Notes: generated by a model not told the origin, from the letters alone. DNA of 64,000 bases from Hyperoodon ampullatus (GCA_949752795.1 OX457058.1:155258353-155322352), one strand, 5' to 3'; shown: positions 9,426 to 20,949, counted from the stretch's first letter. Numbers and translations: made by a program.

Positions 9426-10514
9426 TCTGCCCATTTTTTAATTGGATTGTTTTTATGATGTTGAGTTGTATGAGCTGTTTGTATATATTGGATATTAATC
9501 CCTTATTGGTCATATCATTTGTAAATATTTTTTCCCATTTAGTAGGTCGTTTTTTGTTTTGTCAATGGTTTTCAAAAGATTTTAAGTTTAATTAGGTCCC
9601 ATTTGTTTATTTTTGCTTTTATTTCCTTTACTTTAGGAGATGGATCCAAAAAATATTGCTGAGATTTATGTCAGAGTATTCTGCCTATATTTTCCTCTAG
9701 GAGTTTTATAGTATCTCGTCTTCCATTTAGGTCTTTAATCCATTTTGAGTTTATTTTTGTATATGATGTTAGAGAATGTTGTAATTTCATTCTCGTACAT
9801 GTTAAGTGTCCAGTTTTCCCAGCACCACTTATTGAAGAGACTGTGTTTTCTTCATTATATATTCTTTAATGATCAATTTTAAGTTAACTTTTGTTTATAT
9901 TGTAAGAAAATGTTCAGTTTATTTTCTTTCTGGGATATTCAATTGTCCTAGCAACATTTGTTGAGAATCCTTTCCCCTTGTATTACTGTGGCATTTTTGT
10001 CAAAAATTAATTGACCACATGAGTGGGTCTATATCTGGACATTTTATTCTGTTCCACTGATCTATACGTCTCTCCTATGTTAATAGCACACTGTCTGTAT
10101 TATTGTAGCTTTATTGTAGATCCTAAAATAGTGTAGGTCTTACACTATTTGGGGATGTAGTGTAGGAGGTAGTCTAAGTCCTCCAACTTTGTTCTTTTTC
10201 AAAGTTGTTTTGGCTCTTTTAAATCCTTAACATTTACATACAGATTTTATTATTGGCTCATCAATTTCTATTAAGAAAAACTTGTGACATTGTGATTGAA
10301 ATTACATTGAATCCCAATACATTGGGAAATATTAATATCTTAATATTGTGTCTGACAATCCATAAACATTGTATATATCTTCCTTTATTTAGGTCTTTTA
10401 AAATTTTTTCAGTGATTATTTTATCATTTTCAGTGTGGAGGTTTAGCATGTATTTTGTTAAATTTATCCACAAGTGTTTTATATCTTTTGGTGCTGTCAC
10501 AAAAGTTATTTGTG

Positions 10515-11038
10515 GTAGCCAGCCTCCAGGTTGGCCCTCAATGCTCCTTCCCTCCTGGTATTCATGCCCTTGTACAGTCCCCCCTGCAATGCACACACAT
10601 CGTACCAAGTCTGTGTGACCAGTAGGATATGGCAAAGTGATGGAATGCCACTTCTGAGAGTAGGCAGTAAAAGGCATCATGGCTTCTTCCTTGCTCTCTG
10701 TTGGATCGCTTCCTCTGGAAAACATGAGAACAGCTCTACTGGAAAGTCAAATGTGGTGAAGAACAGATACCCTCATAAACGAGGAACAGAGGCCTCCACT
10801 AACAAGACGTGAATGAGTGATCTTGAAAGTGCATCCTCCAGACCCAGTCGAGCCTTCAGATGACAGCAGCCCTGGCTGACATCTTGACTGCAACCTCCTG
10901 AGAGATGCTGAGCCAGACCACCTGGTGAAGCTTTTCCCAGATTCCGGACTTGTAGAAACTGTGTGAGTTAACAGATGTTTGTTGTTTCAAGCTGCTAACT
11001 TGGTAATTCATTATGTAGCAGTTGAGAACTAATACAGT
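10515..11038 (+). mobile_element. MLT1-type LTR (ERVL-MaLR)
   Basis: Blocks 'cctccagacccagtcgagcc', 'cttcagatgacagcagcc', 'gacatcttgactgcaacctc' and 'tgttgtttcaagctgctaac', ending 'gagaactaatacag', fit an MLT1-type LTR. It interrupts the old LINE-1. The open frames in it are not genes. Confidence 0.7.
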
Positions 11039-11464
11039 ATTTTAAAAAATTAATGGTATCTATTTTATTTCAATTTCTAACTCTTTGTTTCTACCATTTA
11101 GAAATTCTCTTTTTTTTAAATATACATATACCTTGTACCTTTGTCCTTGCTAAAAATCAGCTCTTTTGCAGATATTTTAGGATTTTCTACATAAGCAATC
11201 ATGTTATCTGTGACAAAGACAGTTTTGCTTCTTTTCAAATCTGCATGCTTTTTATTTATTCTACTGCCTTATTAACCTGGTGGGACTTTTAGTATGTTAA
11301 AAAAAAATGGTGAGAGAGCAGATATTCTTGCCTTGTTCTTGATCTTAAGGGGAAAGCCATTCAGTCAATATGATGTTAGTTGTAGTTTTTTCCAAGATGC
11401 CCTTTATCAGGCTGAGGAAGTTTTCTTCTGTTCTTAATTTACTAAAAGGTTTAAATTTTTTTTC

Positions 11465-12750
11465 TCAATTTTTTTTGTCATCAATACTAGATGTATAGTT
11501 TTATTATAGTAAAAAGTAGCTGTTACAGTGAGATCTATATACATATACAGAATTACATTTAAATTCATATAGAACAATATTTACATTTTAAGTTATACCT
11601 GAAATTAGAAGATGAAGTATGGCTTAAACTTTACAACAAAGAAAAGAAAAATACGTGGGATAAAAATAGAGTTAACAGTAAAAATAGAACAATCTGTTCT
11701 TGATACATGTGGAAACTTTTTGTCAGAATGCTACATCTTCTTAATATGATTGTCTAAACCATTAAAATATGGGTAGCTCAGTTTTGTTTTGTCAGCAGTT
11801 TGTTTGACAGGATTATAAACTGATGTTTTTGAAAGCAAATCCAAGCCATTTTCAACCAAGCTTTTGACATGGGATACTAGGCTTCCTGGTTTTCACTTGG
11901 GAAATGTATTCTTATAGTCCTGTAAAGATGCCACTTCTGGCCATGCTTCATTACTGGGGGGGTCCCAAAGCTCTGAATATTTTAAAGAGTTGATCAACTT
12001 CTGAATTCCCATAGAAAAGTGGCTTCTTTGTTGTTAATTCTGCAAATATGGTGTCTATAGGCCAAATGTCAACTGGAGTCGAGTAGTGAGCTGACCCCAG
12101 CAGTACTTCTGGAGATCTCTACCAGAGTGTTACTAACTCATGTATGTATACTCTAATAGGTATTCCAGAAGCTCTGGCAAAGCCAAAGTCAACTAGTTTA
12201 ATTGTTCCTTTGTTATCAATAGATTTTGAGGTTTTAGATCCTGTGAAGAGATCTTCTAGGCTGACAAAACACAATCCCTTGTAGGATTTGATACAAATAA
12301 CTCTTTAACAAGTGAAGAATCCATGAACAGACCTGGAGGGATAGAAGCCAAGTACTTTTGAGATCCAAGGAATTCAAAGATGAGATATAACCTGGATTCC
12401 TGCATAACCACATTTGAAGATTGACTATGTTTGGATGACAGAGTTCTAAAAGAGAAATTTCCTGAGTTGAGACACTAGAAACACTTCCTCTTTACTTTCT
12501 AGTCTGATTTTTTCATGGCTACCACTTGACCTATAGTTTTGTGTCTACCCTTATACATAATTCCATAGATACTTCTCCAACTTTCTCTATTTTGGAATAA
12601 TCATCCACAGTTACTAAATAGGAATGGTAGATCCTGGATTATCATTCTGTGATGGTAGAGGATGTGGTTGGAGGTGTCAGAGGGGTGGTGGAGGCAGTGA
12701 TGCAGCTACCATATCTGTGTCGCTCTTCCTCAACTTCCAAGAGCCCTGAG
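11465..12750 (-). pseudogene. CDK1: Processed pseudogene of CDK1 (cell-cycle kinase)
   Basis: The minus strand is a full-length, intronless copy of the CDK1 mRNA. The 5' UTR lies at about 12609-12748 (reads 'ggctcttggaagttgagg'), the decayed coding region at 12608-11731, then the 3' UTR, an antisense AATAAA near 11500 and a T run at 11469-11476 (poly(A) on the minus strand). Readable kinase parts include KIEK near the start, VDFGFA (the DFG motif), RSPEVLLG and NHIKKM followed by TAG. Defects: the start codon is GTG; there are single-base deletions in the glycine-loop and HRD regions; the Tyr codon before RSPEVLLG is TAG; a Trp codon near 11905-11925 is TGA. The region is 878 nt against 894 for a 297-residue CDK1. 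It lies within an old LINE-1. No clear TSD remains, so it is fairly old. Dead by several independent lesions. Confidence 0.95.
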
Positions 12751-12930
12751 AGCTTTTATTATGAATAATTTTCTAATAATCTTTCTGAGTCTATTGAGGT
12801 AATTGGTTTTTTCTTTTTTGTTCTGTTAGTATATTGAATTACATTGATTGATATTTGAACGTTAAACCAGCTTTGCATTCCTGAGATAAAACCCACTGGA
12901 TCATCATGTATGAATTGTTTTTGAGAATAT

Positions 12931-13176
12931 TTGATGAATACTTTTCTATTATTTGAGGCACATTTGCATTTCATCTGAGAGAAGCCAGGAGACTCTGCTC
13001 CCATTGGCTGCTTTTGGGAGCACAGTGCTTCCTTGGTGCTTGAAACTTGGATAAGTGGGTTTTTGTACCCCTTTGAGATCCTTGGGGGAAGTGTCCAGAC
13101 TGAGACATGTGGGAATCTTGGTAGACTGTTGATAATTCCTTGCCCCCCCGAATCAATATATTTGTTCAATCAAAAT
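12931..13176. other. Unclassified DNA
   Basis: Sequence after the LINE-1 host and before a SINE. A C7 run lies at 13143-13149. Nothing coding is recognised. Confidence 0.4.
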
Positions 13177-13186
13177 GTTTGTTCAG

Positions 13187-13402
13187 GGCTTCCCTGGTGG
13201 CGCAGTGGTTGAGGGTCTGCCTGCCGATGCAGGGGACACGGGTTCGTGCCTCGGTCCGGGAAGATCCCACATGCCGCAGAGCGGCTGGATCCATGAGCCA
13301 TGGCCGCTGAGCCTGCGCGTCCGGAGCCTGTGCTCCGTAACGGGAGAGGCCACAACAGTGAGAGGCCCGTGTACCGTAAAAAAAATAAAATAAAATTAAA
13401 AG
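13187..13402 (+). mobile_element. CHR-1-type SINE
   Basis: The 10-bp TSD 'gtttgttcag' is at 13177-13186 and 13403-13412. Head 'ggcttccctggtggcgcagt'; the tail is (A)n with ATAAA units. A box intact; B box reads 'gggttcgtgcc'. Confidence 0.92.
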
Positions 13403-13412
13403 GTTTGTTCAG

Positions 13413-14764
13413 CTTTAATTTGGAGGAGGAGTTGAAAACTGGGAAAGTGAAAAAAAGAATGGAGAAGGAGGACTGCTGGTAGAAACCTCAAAATAGGGAG
13501 ACTGTTAAGATATTAGCTACCTTAAATGACAAATATTCACTATTGAAATCATGGCCCTTAGAGGTCTTAGCTACAACTTCAGGATCATTTTGCAGTATTC
13601 CTTTAACCACACATTCTACTTTCCTGAGAAGATTTTCGAACTTGCATTTTTCCTCTATCTATCTCCTGAATTTCCAGTGACACACCCGCATCCACTGATG
13701 TTTGAACGTATCTTTCCTTGTGTAGTGGTGCTCCATGCAGCTGCCCGGCAGACCCACTCCTTAATTTGGCTCTGGCCTATTTTCTCTTAATGCTTTGATC
13801 AGTATTTGTCGAGAGCTCAGTGTCCCCTTCTTCGAGACTCCAGGGAGATGGGTATGAAATATTATAATAACTTATTTTCACTCAAGGGCATTAAGACCAG
13901 GAGAAACCTCTCTTGGCCTGCCTCGGGGGCTGGGGTCAGTGTCAGTGTGTTATGAGTAGAGAGACTGAGACATGGGATTATGAAAAGGAAACTTTCAGTG
14001 GATGAAATGATAGGAAAGAGTCTGGGTGGCTCCATCGAGTCCCAAATAGCTGCCAACTTCTCAAGGTTAACACACTGAGAAGGGCTAGACCCTCTTGGCT
14101 TTCTCCTGTATTCAGGCGGCTATGGATCTATGAAAGTCTGTGAAAATAGCTGCTGAGCAGAGTAGAGTAATGCAGTCTCTCTTTCTCTATCCTTTTCTCT
14201 ATCCTCTGTCTCATTTTTCATTCTCTCCTCGATCCCCCTCTAACCTAGACTGGGACAATCAGATGACAAAAGAGTTCTACTTTAAAACAAGTGCACTCAG
14301 GTATTTATAGTAAGGAAGTGGACTGAATGAGCCAGCTGCTAAATATAGGTGGTCTGACTTAATCCATTCAGGAAGACTGTGGCCCAATGCATTTAGGGAT
14401 AAAATAAATCATTTCAGATCTAATATTTAGAAAACTTATCCCAGATTGGAATGGTTGGCCTCTTGTGAGAAATGCTATAGATTTTTCTAAACTGGCAGCA
14501 GTGGTGGGGATGCGCTTTGCAGGGAAAAGACTTGACATCAGCCTAGACATCAGAAGATCTTCTCAAGTCTGTTTTAGTTTTCCTCCAGAAAAATTGGTCT
14601 AAGTCCTCTAAGCTCTGTACAAAACAAATGTCAGTAAACCTTGCTGAGTCCATAAGGTAGGTTTGGGGCTCTGACTTATGTTTGGGGGATACTAACTCTG
14701 TCAGTTGTATGGTAGATAGTCATTAAATTTTCCCACATGGGTAAGTTCTTTTAATAAATAAACA
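13413..14764. other. Unclassified, apparently single-copy DNA
   Basis: No repeat family, exon or RNA is recognised. Short open frames carry no domain. A CT-rich tract at about 14175-14245 is the only low-complexity feature. Confidence 0.5.
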
Positions 14765-14960
14765 CATGCATAGCATTTATTGAACACTTACTGAGTGACA
14801 TGCACCAAGCTAGGCCCTGCTCATTCTATTTTATTTAGACCTCACCCTAACCTTGGCATGTGCTCTCCTTTTTGCTGATACACAAACTGAGACTCAGCTA
14901 GGATTTTCCAAAGCCATGTTGGTTGAGAATAGCAGATTGAGGTCTGAACTCATATCTAGC
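14765..14960 (-). mobile_element. MIR SINE
   Basis: Antisense MIR from 'gcatagcatttattgaaca' through 'cttactgagtgacatgcacc' and 'acaaactgagactcagctag' to 'gaggtctgaactcat'. Confidence 0.75.
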
Positions 14961-15219
14961 ATGGGGCATAGATATGGAGTCTTGCAGTATTTTTGCAGTC
15001 CTCTTGGAATTTTATTCTGGGCTGTGCACTTACAGACCCTCAATCAGTGTTTATAATGAAGACTTTCTTGATTCTCATTATCTCTTCCTCCTTTGAGTTC
15101 AATAGCCTACTTGTACTGTTCAACTTCGCATCTACTTTATGTTATCTTATATCATCCATTGTATCAGTTAGGAATGTGTTAATTTGCAAGGAAAAATACC
15201 TCAACCGATGTGGTGTTTT

Positions 15220-15785
15220 AAAGAAAAATGGTGGCAAGTTCTTTTTACGCCTCCAATTGAGAGCTGGTGTCTGTGTCTCCTCTCCTTGAATCTGGTGACT
15301 GCTTCGACCAACTGAATACTGTAGAAATGACACAGATTCCTGCATGAGCCTGGATCATAAAAATCCATGCAGCTTCCTTCTAGGTCTCTTGGAATGCTTG
15401 CTCTCAGAACCCAGCCATTGTGCTGTGAAAAGCCTAAGCCATATGGAGAGGCCACATGTGTTGGCACTTGGTCAACAATCCCATCTGAGCCCAGTCTTTG
15501 ATCATTCTAGTCTGGGTACCAGATGCATGAGTGAAGAAGTTTTCTTGGAAATGGATTCTCCAGGTCCAGCTATTCTAGTTCCTGGGTATTTGAGTCACTC
15601 ACCCGGTTGAGTCTTCTCAACAGAGGCTCCGGATATCATGCAGTAGAGACAAACCATTCCAGATGGACCCTGTCTGAATTCCTGACCTGCAGAATCTGTG
15701 AGCTTAATAAAATGACTTATTTTAATGTCGCTTTTAGAGTAGCTTGTTACACAGTACAAGTAACTGGGATATCCAACTAGCACTG
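15220..15785 (+). mobile_element. MLT1-type LTR (ERVL-MaLR)
   Basis: Blocks 'ctccttgaatctggtgactg', 'ttcgaccaactgaatact', 'gcagaatctgtgagcttaat' and an end 'aagtaactgggatatcc' fit an old MLT1 LTR. AATAAA is at 15705-15710. Confidence 0.65.
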
Positions 15786-17184
15786 GTTTACAACAATTGA
15801 AATATGTGTATACATGTATTTAATGTAGTAGAAAATCTAGAGGTAAGCCCTTGTTGGCATTAGTTCACTGCTCAGCTATGCCATCAGGGACCCAGGATCT
15901 TTCCATGTGTCCATATTGCTAACCTTAGTATGTTGCCTTTGTCCTCATGCTTGTTGCCTTATAGTTTTGGCATAAATGCTGTAGCTCCAGGCATTGCATC
16001 CGCATTCAAGTTAGGAAGAAGAAAGGACAGGCAGAGCTAGCCTCATCTATATGGTTTTATTAGGAAAGCAAAAGCTTTCCCAGAAACCCTCAGGTCTTTA
16101 CTTATGTTTCACCAGCTAGAAATTTGTCACACGTTCACCCCTCAGGGGAAGGGAGGCTGAAAAAATGAGTATTTACCTGGCATATTGCTGTCCTAAACAC
16201 AGTCTGGATTTACTTAACAAGGATACCAGAGAGCGTGAGCACCATGTGGGCAAGACCAGTGTCTGCCACATACCTCAGTTGCTTTGCATCATTTTTTTCT
16301 GGTTGGTTCAACTAGGTGGTGAGTTTTTGAAAACAGAGACAGCGATGGTTACTCCTCTGGGATGCTTCTTAGCATGCCATATAGCACTGAGAATGTCATT
16401 TCTGTTTAATATATTCACCTACTGAAGAAAGAGGAGAATAGTAAGGGGGAGATTTTCTAGAGCAGAGGTCTTCTCATGTTCTCCTTGCATATCCCCCGAA
16501 AAAAATTTGAGAGACAGTGTACCCCCTTGTACATTTTAAACTTGGTATCTACAGTTACTATAACTACATAAAAATTATAAAGAATGTAATTTTGGCAAAT
16601 AGTAAATACTGAAATTTAAAAATTTTTAAATAAACCTTTACATTGCTCTTTTTAAAGTTTCCAATCTAAATACCATAATGATTTGATACTACTGTCTTCT
16701 GTTTAAAAATATACAAAAGAGCTTTTCTTTAGTAGTCAGAAAATTTTACATCATTCCTTTTTCTCCTTGGACTCACATTTTCCATTCCACTTTCCCCACA
16801 GAATTTTATCCTAATGTAATATATTTTTATGCTTGAAAGTTTTTTATCGATTTCTGTATCATGCTTCTCTGCAACAAAAACATACATATAGATTGAAACA
16901 GCATTTTAAAACATTTCATGTGACTAAAAGTCTTTAAGTATTAAAACATTTCTTCTGGATTGAATTATCATTAAAATTATTATACTATGTAATTGAGAAA
17001 AGCAACATAGATATATTATAATTTTTATATGGAGTTATTAAACACAGAAGTGAAATTCATTGGAAATGCATCTGCTGTGAGATGGATGGCATTTTAAAAG
17101 CTTGTATCATGTATCTGTGGGTGAATATTACTTATTGCTTGATTGAGACAGTTTGGCATCAATTGCAAGCCAATTTTTTGTTTA
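15786..17184. other. Unclassified AT-rich DNA
   Basis: 15786-16460 shows nothing recognisable. From 16465, 'agagcagaggtcttctca' followed by AT-rich sequence could be the start of an old hAT-type element. No coding signal is seen. Confidence 0.4.
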
Positions 17185-17310
17185 TCAAGACATAAATGCT
17201 GACGGATGTTAACTAGACTTATTGTGGTCATCATTTTGCAATCTATACTAGTATTGAATCATTACATTGTACACCTGAAACTAGTGTAACATTTTCAATT
17301 AAAAAGAAAG
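17185..17310 (+). mobile_element. Old LINE-1 3' terminus
   Basis: 'gttaactagacttattgtgg', 'cattttgcaatctatac' and 'ttgtacacctgaaactagt' followed by an A-rich end match the terminal segment of a LINE-1 3' UTR. 5'-truncated. Confidence 0.7.
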
Positions 17311-17984
17311 GTTAAAGTGCTGAAAACGTTCACATAAGTAAGTGGAAATGTAAGGAAAATTGTTACATTTGAATTATTTGAACTGCTTCCAAGTCATATA
17401 TTAAAAATCACATAGTGGTCTATCATCAAAAATTATTTTTAATGATCTATCAGCTGACAGCGCAAATTAGGTCCCCATTCGATTATGTGGAAAACACCTG
17501 ACTTGGAAAAGAAATTGTAACCAGTCATTTGAGTTGTTCATTTGCAAATGGATTTTCCCCTCTCATTAGAGACATTCACAACCTCAATATTTCTATTTAT
17601 TCCCTGTTTGGAGCCCTGGAAGTTTGTCCTCCAGGACACCTAGTAAGATTTGGGATGTGTGAGCACTATGTCTTGCTTTTGGTCAGTGGGAGGAGGGCTA
17701 CTGTGAAAGAGAAGATAGGGAAGATGTGGAAGGAGAACTTGCCTGATGCCCCAGCTGCAGGCAGATCAATTTTAGGGGAATCTGTAGGAAAAATGAGGAT
17801 TTGGAAATTGATCTTCATCAGTCTATCCGTGTCCCCAAACCAAGTCCTCTTATACCCCCAACAGCATGTGTACCCCAGCTTGAAGGCTGCTGTTCCAAAA
17901 GCTGTTAGAACTCATAGAGATGGTATCACTCTTGGAGAGGGTGAATTTGCTTGAGTTCCCCTTCAGGCACACTGGGTCTCAGTG
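17311..17984. other. Unclassified DNA
   Basis: An open frame of 141 codons starting at 17529 has no recognisable domain, signal peptide or family; I treat it as chance. No repeat identified. Confidence 0.4.
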
Positions 17985-18200
17985 AGCTGCTCTGTGCAGT
18001 GCCTTATAGGTCCCATCTTACCAAGTCCTGAGAACAATCTTTAGAGGGAGGAATCATTATCTCTATTTTGCAGATGAGAATGCAGTGGTTAAGGGAAGTA
18101 GCAGACATCAGGCACCAAAACCGGGGTTCAAACCCAGGTGGATGGGTTTACAGAGAGAGCCTGAGCTATTTAGCCACTGTGTTAAATTGTGCCTGGCTCT
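17985..18200 (-). mobile_element. MIR SINE
   Basis: Antisense MIR: 'tctattttgcagatgagaat', 'ccggggttcaaacccaggtg', then 'agccactgtgttaaa'. Confidence 0.75.
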
Positions 18201-18289
18201 GGTTACAGGGAGCATAGCTCTTCACAGGAGCTGTTGCCTGGACTGCTGTTGCTTTCATCTTTGTTTCCTTCTTGGCAAATTTCTCTAAA

Positions 18290-18395
18290 CCCAGATGGCT
18301 GGGCCCCACCTCTAGAATTTCTGATTCAGTAGGTCTGGGGGAGGCCGAGAATCTGCATTTCTAACAAGTTCCCAGGTCTGAGAGCCCACTTCTCT
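18290..18395. mobile_element. hAT-type MER5-like fragment
   Basis: 'ctgggccccacctctagaat', 'ttctgattcagtaggtctgg' and 'tgcatttctaacaagttccc' are hallmark blocks of MER5-type non-autonomous elements. Confidence 0.8.
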
Positions 18396-18689
18396 AAAGC
18401 ATGTCCAGCTTCATGGGAGAGATTCCTGTTTCTAATGTATTTAGGGACTGATGCTTTTTCCCTTAAGTTTCTTTTAGGGCTGACGTTTTCACTTGCCTTG
18501 AAGTGAGTATATATAAAATGCACATTGCATATATATTTCAATGCCTGAAACAACTTTGGAAAAACTTGTGCTGCAGGAATTTTTGCTGGAGATGTTTTTG
18601 GAGGTATTGCACACGGGCATGCCTGCATCAGGGGAAATTATATTTACATATTTTATTTATTTGTATATCCTTTGCACACGAAGGTCCTC

Positions 18690-18930
18690 TGTGTCTCTGC
18701 CAATTTGTTCACTCTGTCTGGATGGAATGTCCTTTCCTTCATTCTTCACCTATTGGCTCAGTCCTCAAGACTCATCTCAAAATAATATCTTCTCTCTGAA
18801 ATTTGCTGGTTAACTTAAGTACCTCTTCCCTGAACTCCTCTAGCCCGGCATAGCATGCTATAGGCACAATATTGCTTACACGTTCTCTCTTGCATTGGTT
18901 GATAAATCTGATACTAGCAAAGTGCCCAAT
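18690..18930 (+). mobile_element. L2 LINE fragment
   Basis: 'ctggatggaatgtcctttcc', 'aagactcatctcaaaata' and 'cttccctgaactcctc' follow the order of the L2 3' UTR. An adjoining MIR follows at 18935. Confidence 0.6.
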
Positions 18931-18934
18931 AAAT

Positions 18935-19120
18935 AATAATAGCTAGCAAACATTTAATAAGCACTTACTAAATACTAGGCATTTGCTTACATTTACTATT
19001 TCATTAAATTCTTACAACAGTCTTATGAGGTAGATACTGTTATTATCCCTATCTCATAGTTGAGGAAACTGAGACACAGAAAGGTAACTTAGACAAGGGC
19101 ATACAGCTACTCAGGGGCAT
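18935..19120 (-). mobile_element. MIR SINE
   Basis: Well preserved antisense MIR: 'aataagcacttactaaatac', 'cttatgaggtagatactgtt', 'gttgaggaaactgagacaca'. Confidence 0.85.
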
Positions 19121-19494
19121 TTCCTTTGTTGGAGTCTCTGTGGCCTAGACTGACCCTTGGGCTTGCAGCCCCAAATACTGATCTGTCAGCCCATGAAGCT
19201 CATTGACATGAATGCACATAATTTGTGTCAAGAGAATGCCAGGCCATTGATTTGTGTGGCTAGAAATGCCCAGGGGAAAGGGTACTCTGGGCAGTGTATT
19301 CTGTCTCTTATGGCAGACTTCTTGGGAAGCCTAAGTATAAGCCTCCATTTGACTTGCTAGCACAACAGTTCAGACCAGGGGAGTTGGTGACACAGGTGCA
19401 ATCTGTAGTGGCCTCGGGTTAATACAATTCATTGCTGCAACAAAGATATTGTTGGGAGCAATAGGGCAAGTCCTTGGGTACTATTGCTTGGTGG

Positions 19495-19700
19495 ATAAGA
19501 GAAGAGATTCTGCAGCTAGACTGAACGGTTCAAATTCCAGCTCTGCCACTTACTAGCTATGAGGAGCTGAGCAAGTTACTCATCTGAACAAGATGCTGAT
19601 AATAATGGAAACTATGTCATAGGCTTGTTTCGAGGGCTAATACATTTGCATATATAAGGAACTTAGAGGTGTGCCAAATATATAACAAGAACTGTACTAT
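19495..19700 (+). mobile_element. MIR SINE
   Basis: Sense MIR: 'ggttcaaattccagctctgc', 'cacttactagctatgagga', 'gagcaagttactcatctgaa' and a 3' end reaching 'aagaactgtact'. Confidence 0.8.
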
Positions 19701-19714
19701 TGTGACTATTAGTG

Positions 19715-19792
19715 TTGTATTCTCAGTGCCCAGTAGAGGCCTGGCACATAATAGGAGTGCTATGCAAGAATGAATAAATGAATGACTAGTTT
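19715..19792 (+). mobile_element. L2 LINE 3' end
   Basis: 'gcccagtagaggcctggcac', 'ataataggagtgctatgc' and terminal 'gaatgaataaatgaatga' are typical of an L2 terminus. Confidence 0.75.
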
Positions 19793-19829
19793 GACTAAAA
19801 CTTTGTTAGACTCTACCAGTATTTACTTG

Positions 19830-20030
19830 AAAGCAGTCACTGTCAAAAAAAAACTAACAGTAAAGAGATACATTTTAAATTGAGACCAGTACACATGTAC
19901 ACACACACACTTCATGAAAACAATAAACAATACTTACTATTATTACATGTGATGCAATCATATTTTCTATTCTATGTTATTTCATTTTAAAAAAAATGCT
20001 GGTAACTCACTAGTTGATTTTACTACCTAT
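19830..20030. mobile_element. Probable hAT-type fossil
   Basis: 'attttctattctatgttatt', 'aaatgctggtaactcactag' and 'ttgattttacta' resemble 46440-46530, a better preserved member with inverted ends. Confidence 0.5.
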
Positions 20031-20604
20031 AAAGGAGTCAGGACAATTTGATAAACTACCGCCTTAAGATATTTCCCCTTTAATGAACACATTCCATGTA
20101 TAGATGTGTTAATATCACCAGGCAGGCTTTGCGTATCTTTGTTCAATCTTTAGAAGACAGACTCATTACCCTCATTCCTCTCATTTTCAAGTTCTTGGAC
20201 CGCTGTGTATAGGTCAATAGAGATCATCTCCTCTATTCTGTGGCTGGCCTTGAGGTCTGTGCGTCTTTCCAGGGCCCATGGATGGAACTCTTCCATGAAG
20301 CCCCAATTTCTTCAGGGCTGGGTGGACCAGAGCTGTGACCTGAAAGTAACTACATCAAAGGCCTTGAGCCTCTTTGGCAAAGTTCAAACTTGGCTAAGGA
20401 AATGCTGTCTTTACAGACTCTAGTCTCAGTGTTAACACTTTCGCTGAAGGTTGACCAGCACCAGCTGTGGAGATGATCTTGGTCTTTCCCTGCTTCTTGG
20501 CTCACCAGATGTAAGTTGCTACCACCCTACCTCCCCAAATGGACTGTTGGCTCCTGGGCCCCCTTCCACACTGGGGAAGCCTTATGCTTGTATTTAGCCC
20601 AGAT
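20031..20604. other. Unclassified DNA
   Basis: Single-copy-looking sequence with no recognisable exon, RNA or repeat. Confidence 0.4.
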
Positions 20605-20615
20605 TCCTCAGTTTT

Positions 20616-20949
20616 GTTTTTTTTAAAAATTTATTTATTTATATATTTTTGGCTGAGTTGGGTCTTTGTTGCTGCGCGTGGGCTTTCTCTAGTTGCGGCC
20701 AGCGGGGGCTACTCCTCATTGCGGTGCGTGGGCTTCTCATTGCGTTGGCTTCTCTTATTGCAGAGCACAGGCTCTAGGTGTGCGGGCTTCAGTAGTTGTG
20801 GCTCATGAGCTCTAGAGCACAGGCTCAGTAGTTGTGGTACACTGGCTTTGTTGCTCCGCAGCATGTGGGATCTTCCCGGACCAGGGCTCGAAGCCGTGTT
20901 CCCTGCATTGGCAGGCAGATTCTTAACCACTTCGCCACCAGGGAAGCCC
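20616..20949 (-). mobile_element. CHR-2-type long tRNA-derived SINE
   Basis: Starts with a T/AT-rich tail and 'ttggctgagttgggtctttg'; ends 'ccaccagggaagccc'. The 11-bp TSD TCCTCAGTTTT is at 20605-20615 and 20950-20960. The ~330-bp length separates it from the ~200-bp CHR-1 copies. Confidence 0.9.

Larger units (their letters stand above)
8698..9866 (-). mobile_element. Younger LINE-1 insertion with an internal gap
   Basis: Starts with the cetartiodactyl LINE-1 3' UTR in antisense ('gaagtatagttgctctac') and ends in ORF2 ('cagcaccacttattgaagag'). Flanks 'aatgatca' at 8687 and 9868 look like a decayed TSD. Two SINEs lie inside. About 680 bp that are present in the sister copy at 38946-39950 (39047-39728) are missing exactly where the SINE at 8847-9060 sits. 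Confidence 0.8.
7375..12930 (-). mobile_element. Old LINE-1 (L1M-type) host, heavily interrupted
   Basis: Diverged antisense LINE-1 ORF2 sequence is seen in pieces: 7375-8194, 8542-8697, 9867-10514, 11039-11464 and 12751-12930. Recognisable blocks include 'atttgcatttccccaatact', 'tattactgtggcatttttgt', 'ctgttccactgatctatacg' and 'aaaccagctttgcattcctg'. The pieces keep ORF2 order, so one old copy was split by the elements listed separately. The coding sequence is fully decayed. Confidence 0.75.

Noticed and set aside
10261..10725. 154-codon minus-strand frame
   Set aside because: It spans LINE-1 ORF2 remnant and an MLT1 LTR. No independent gene.
17529..17954. 141-codon plus-strand frame as a candidate novel gene
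   Set aside because: No domain, signal peptide, splice context or family resemblance; length is within chance for the base composition.
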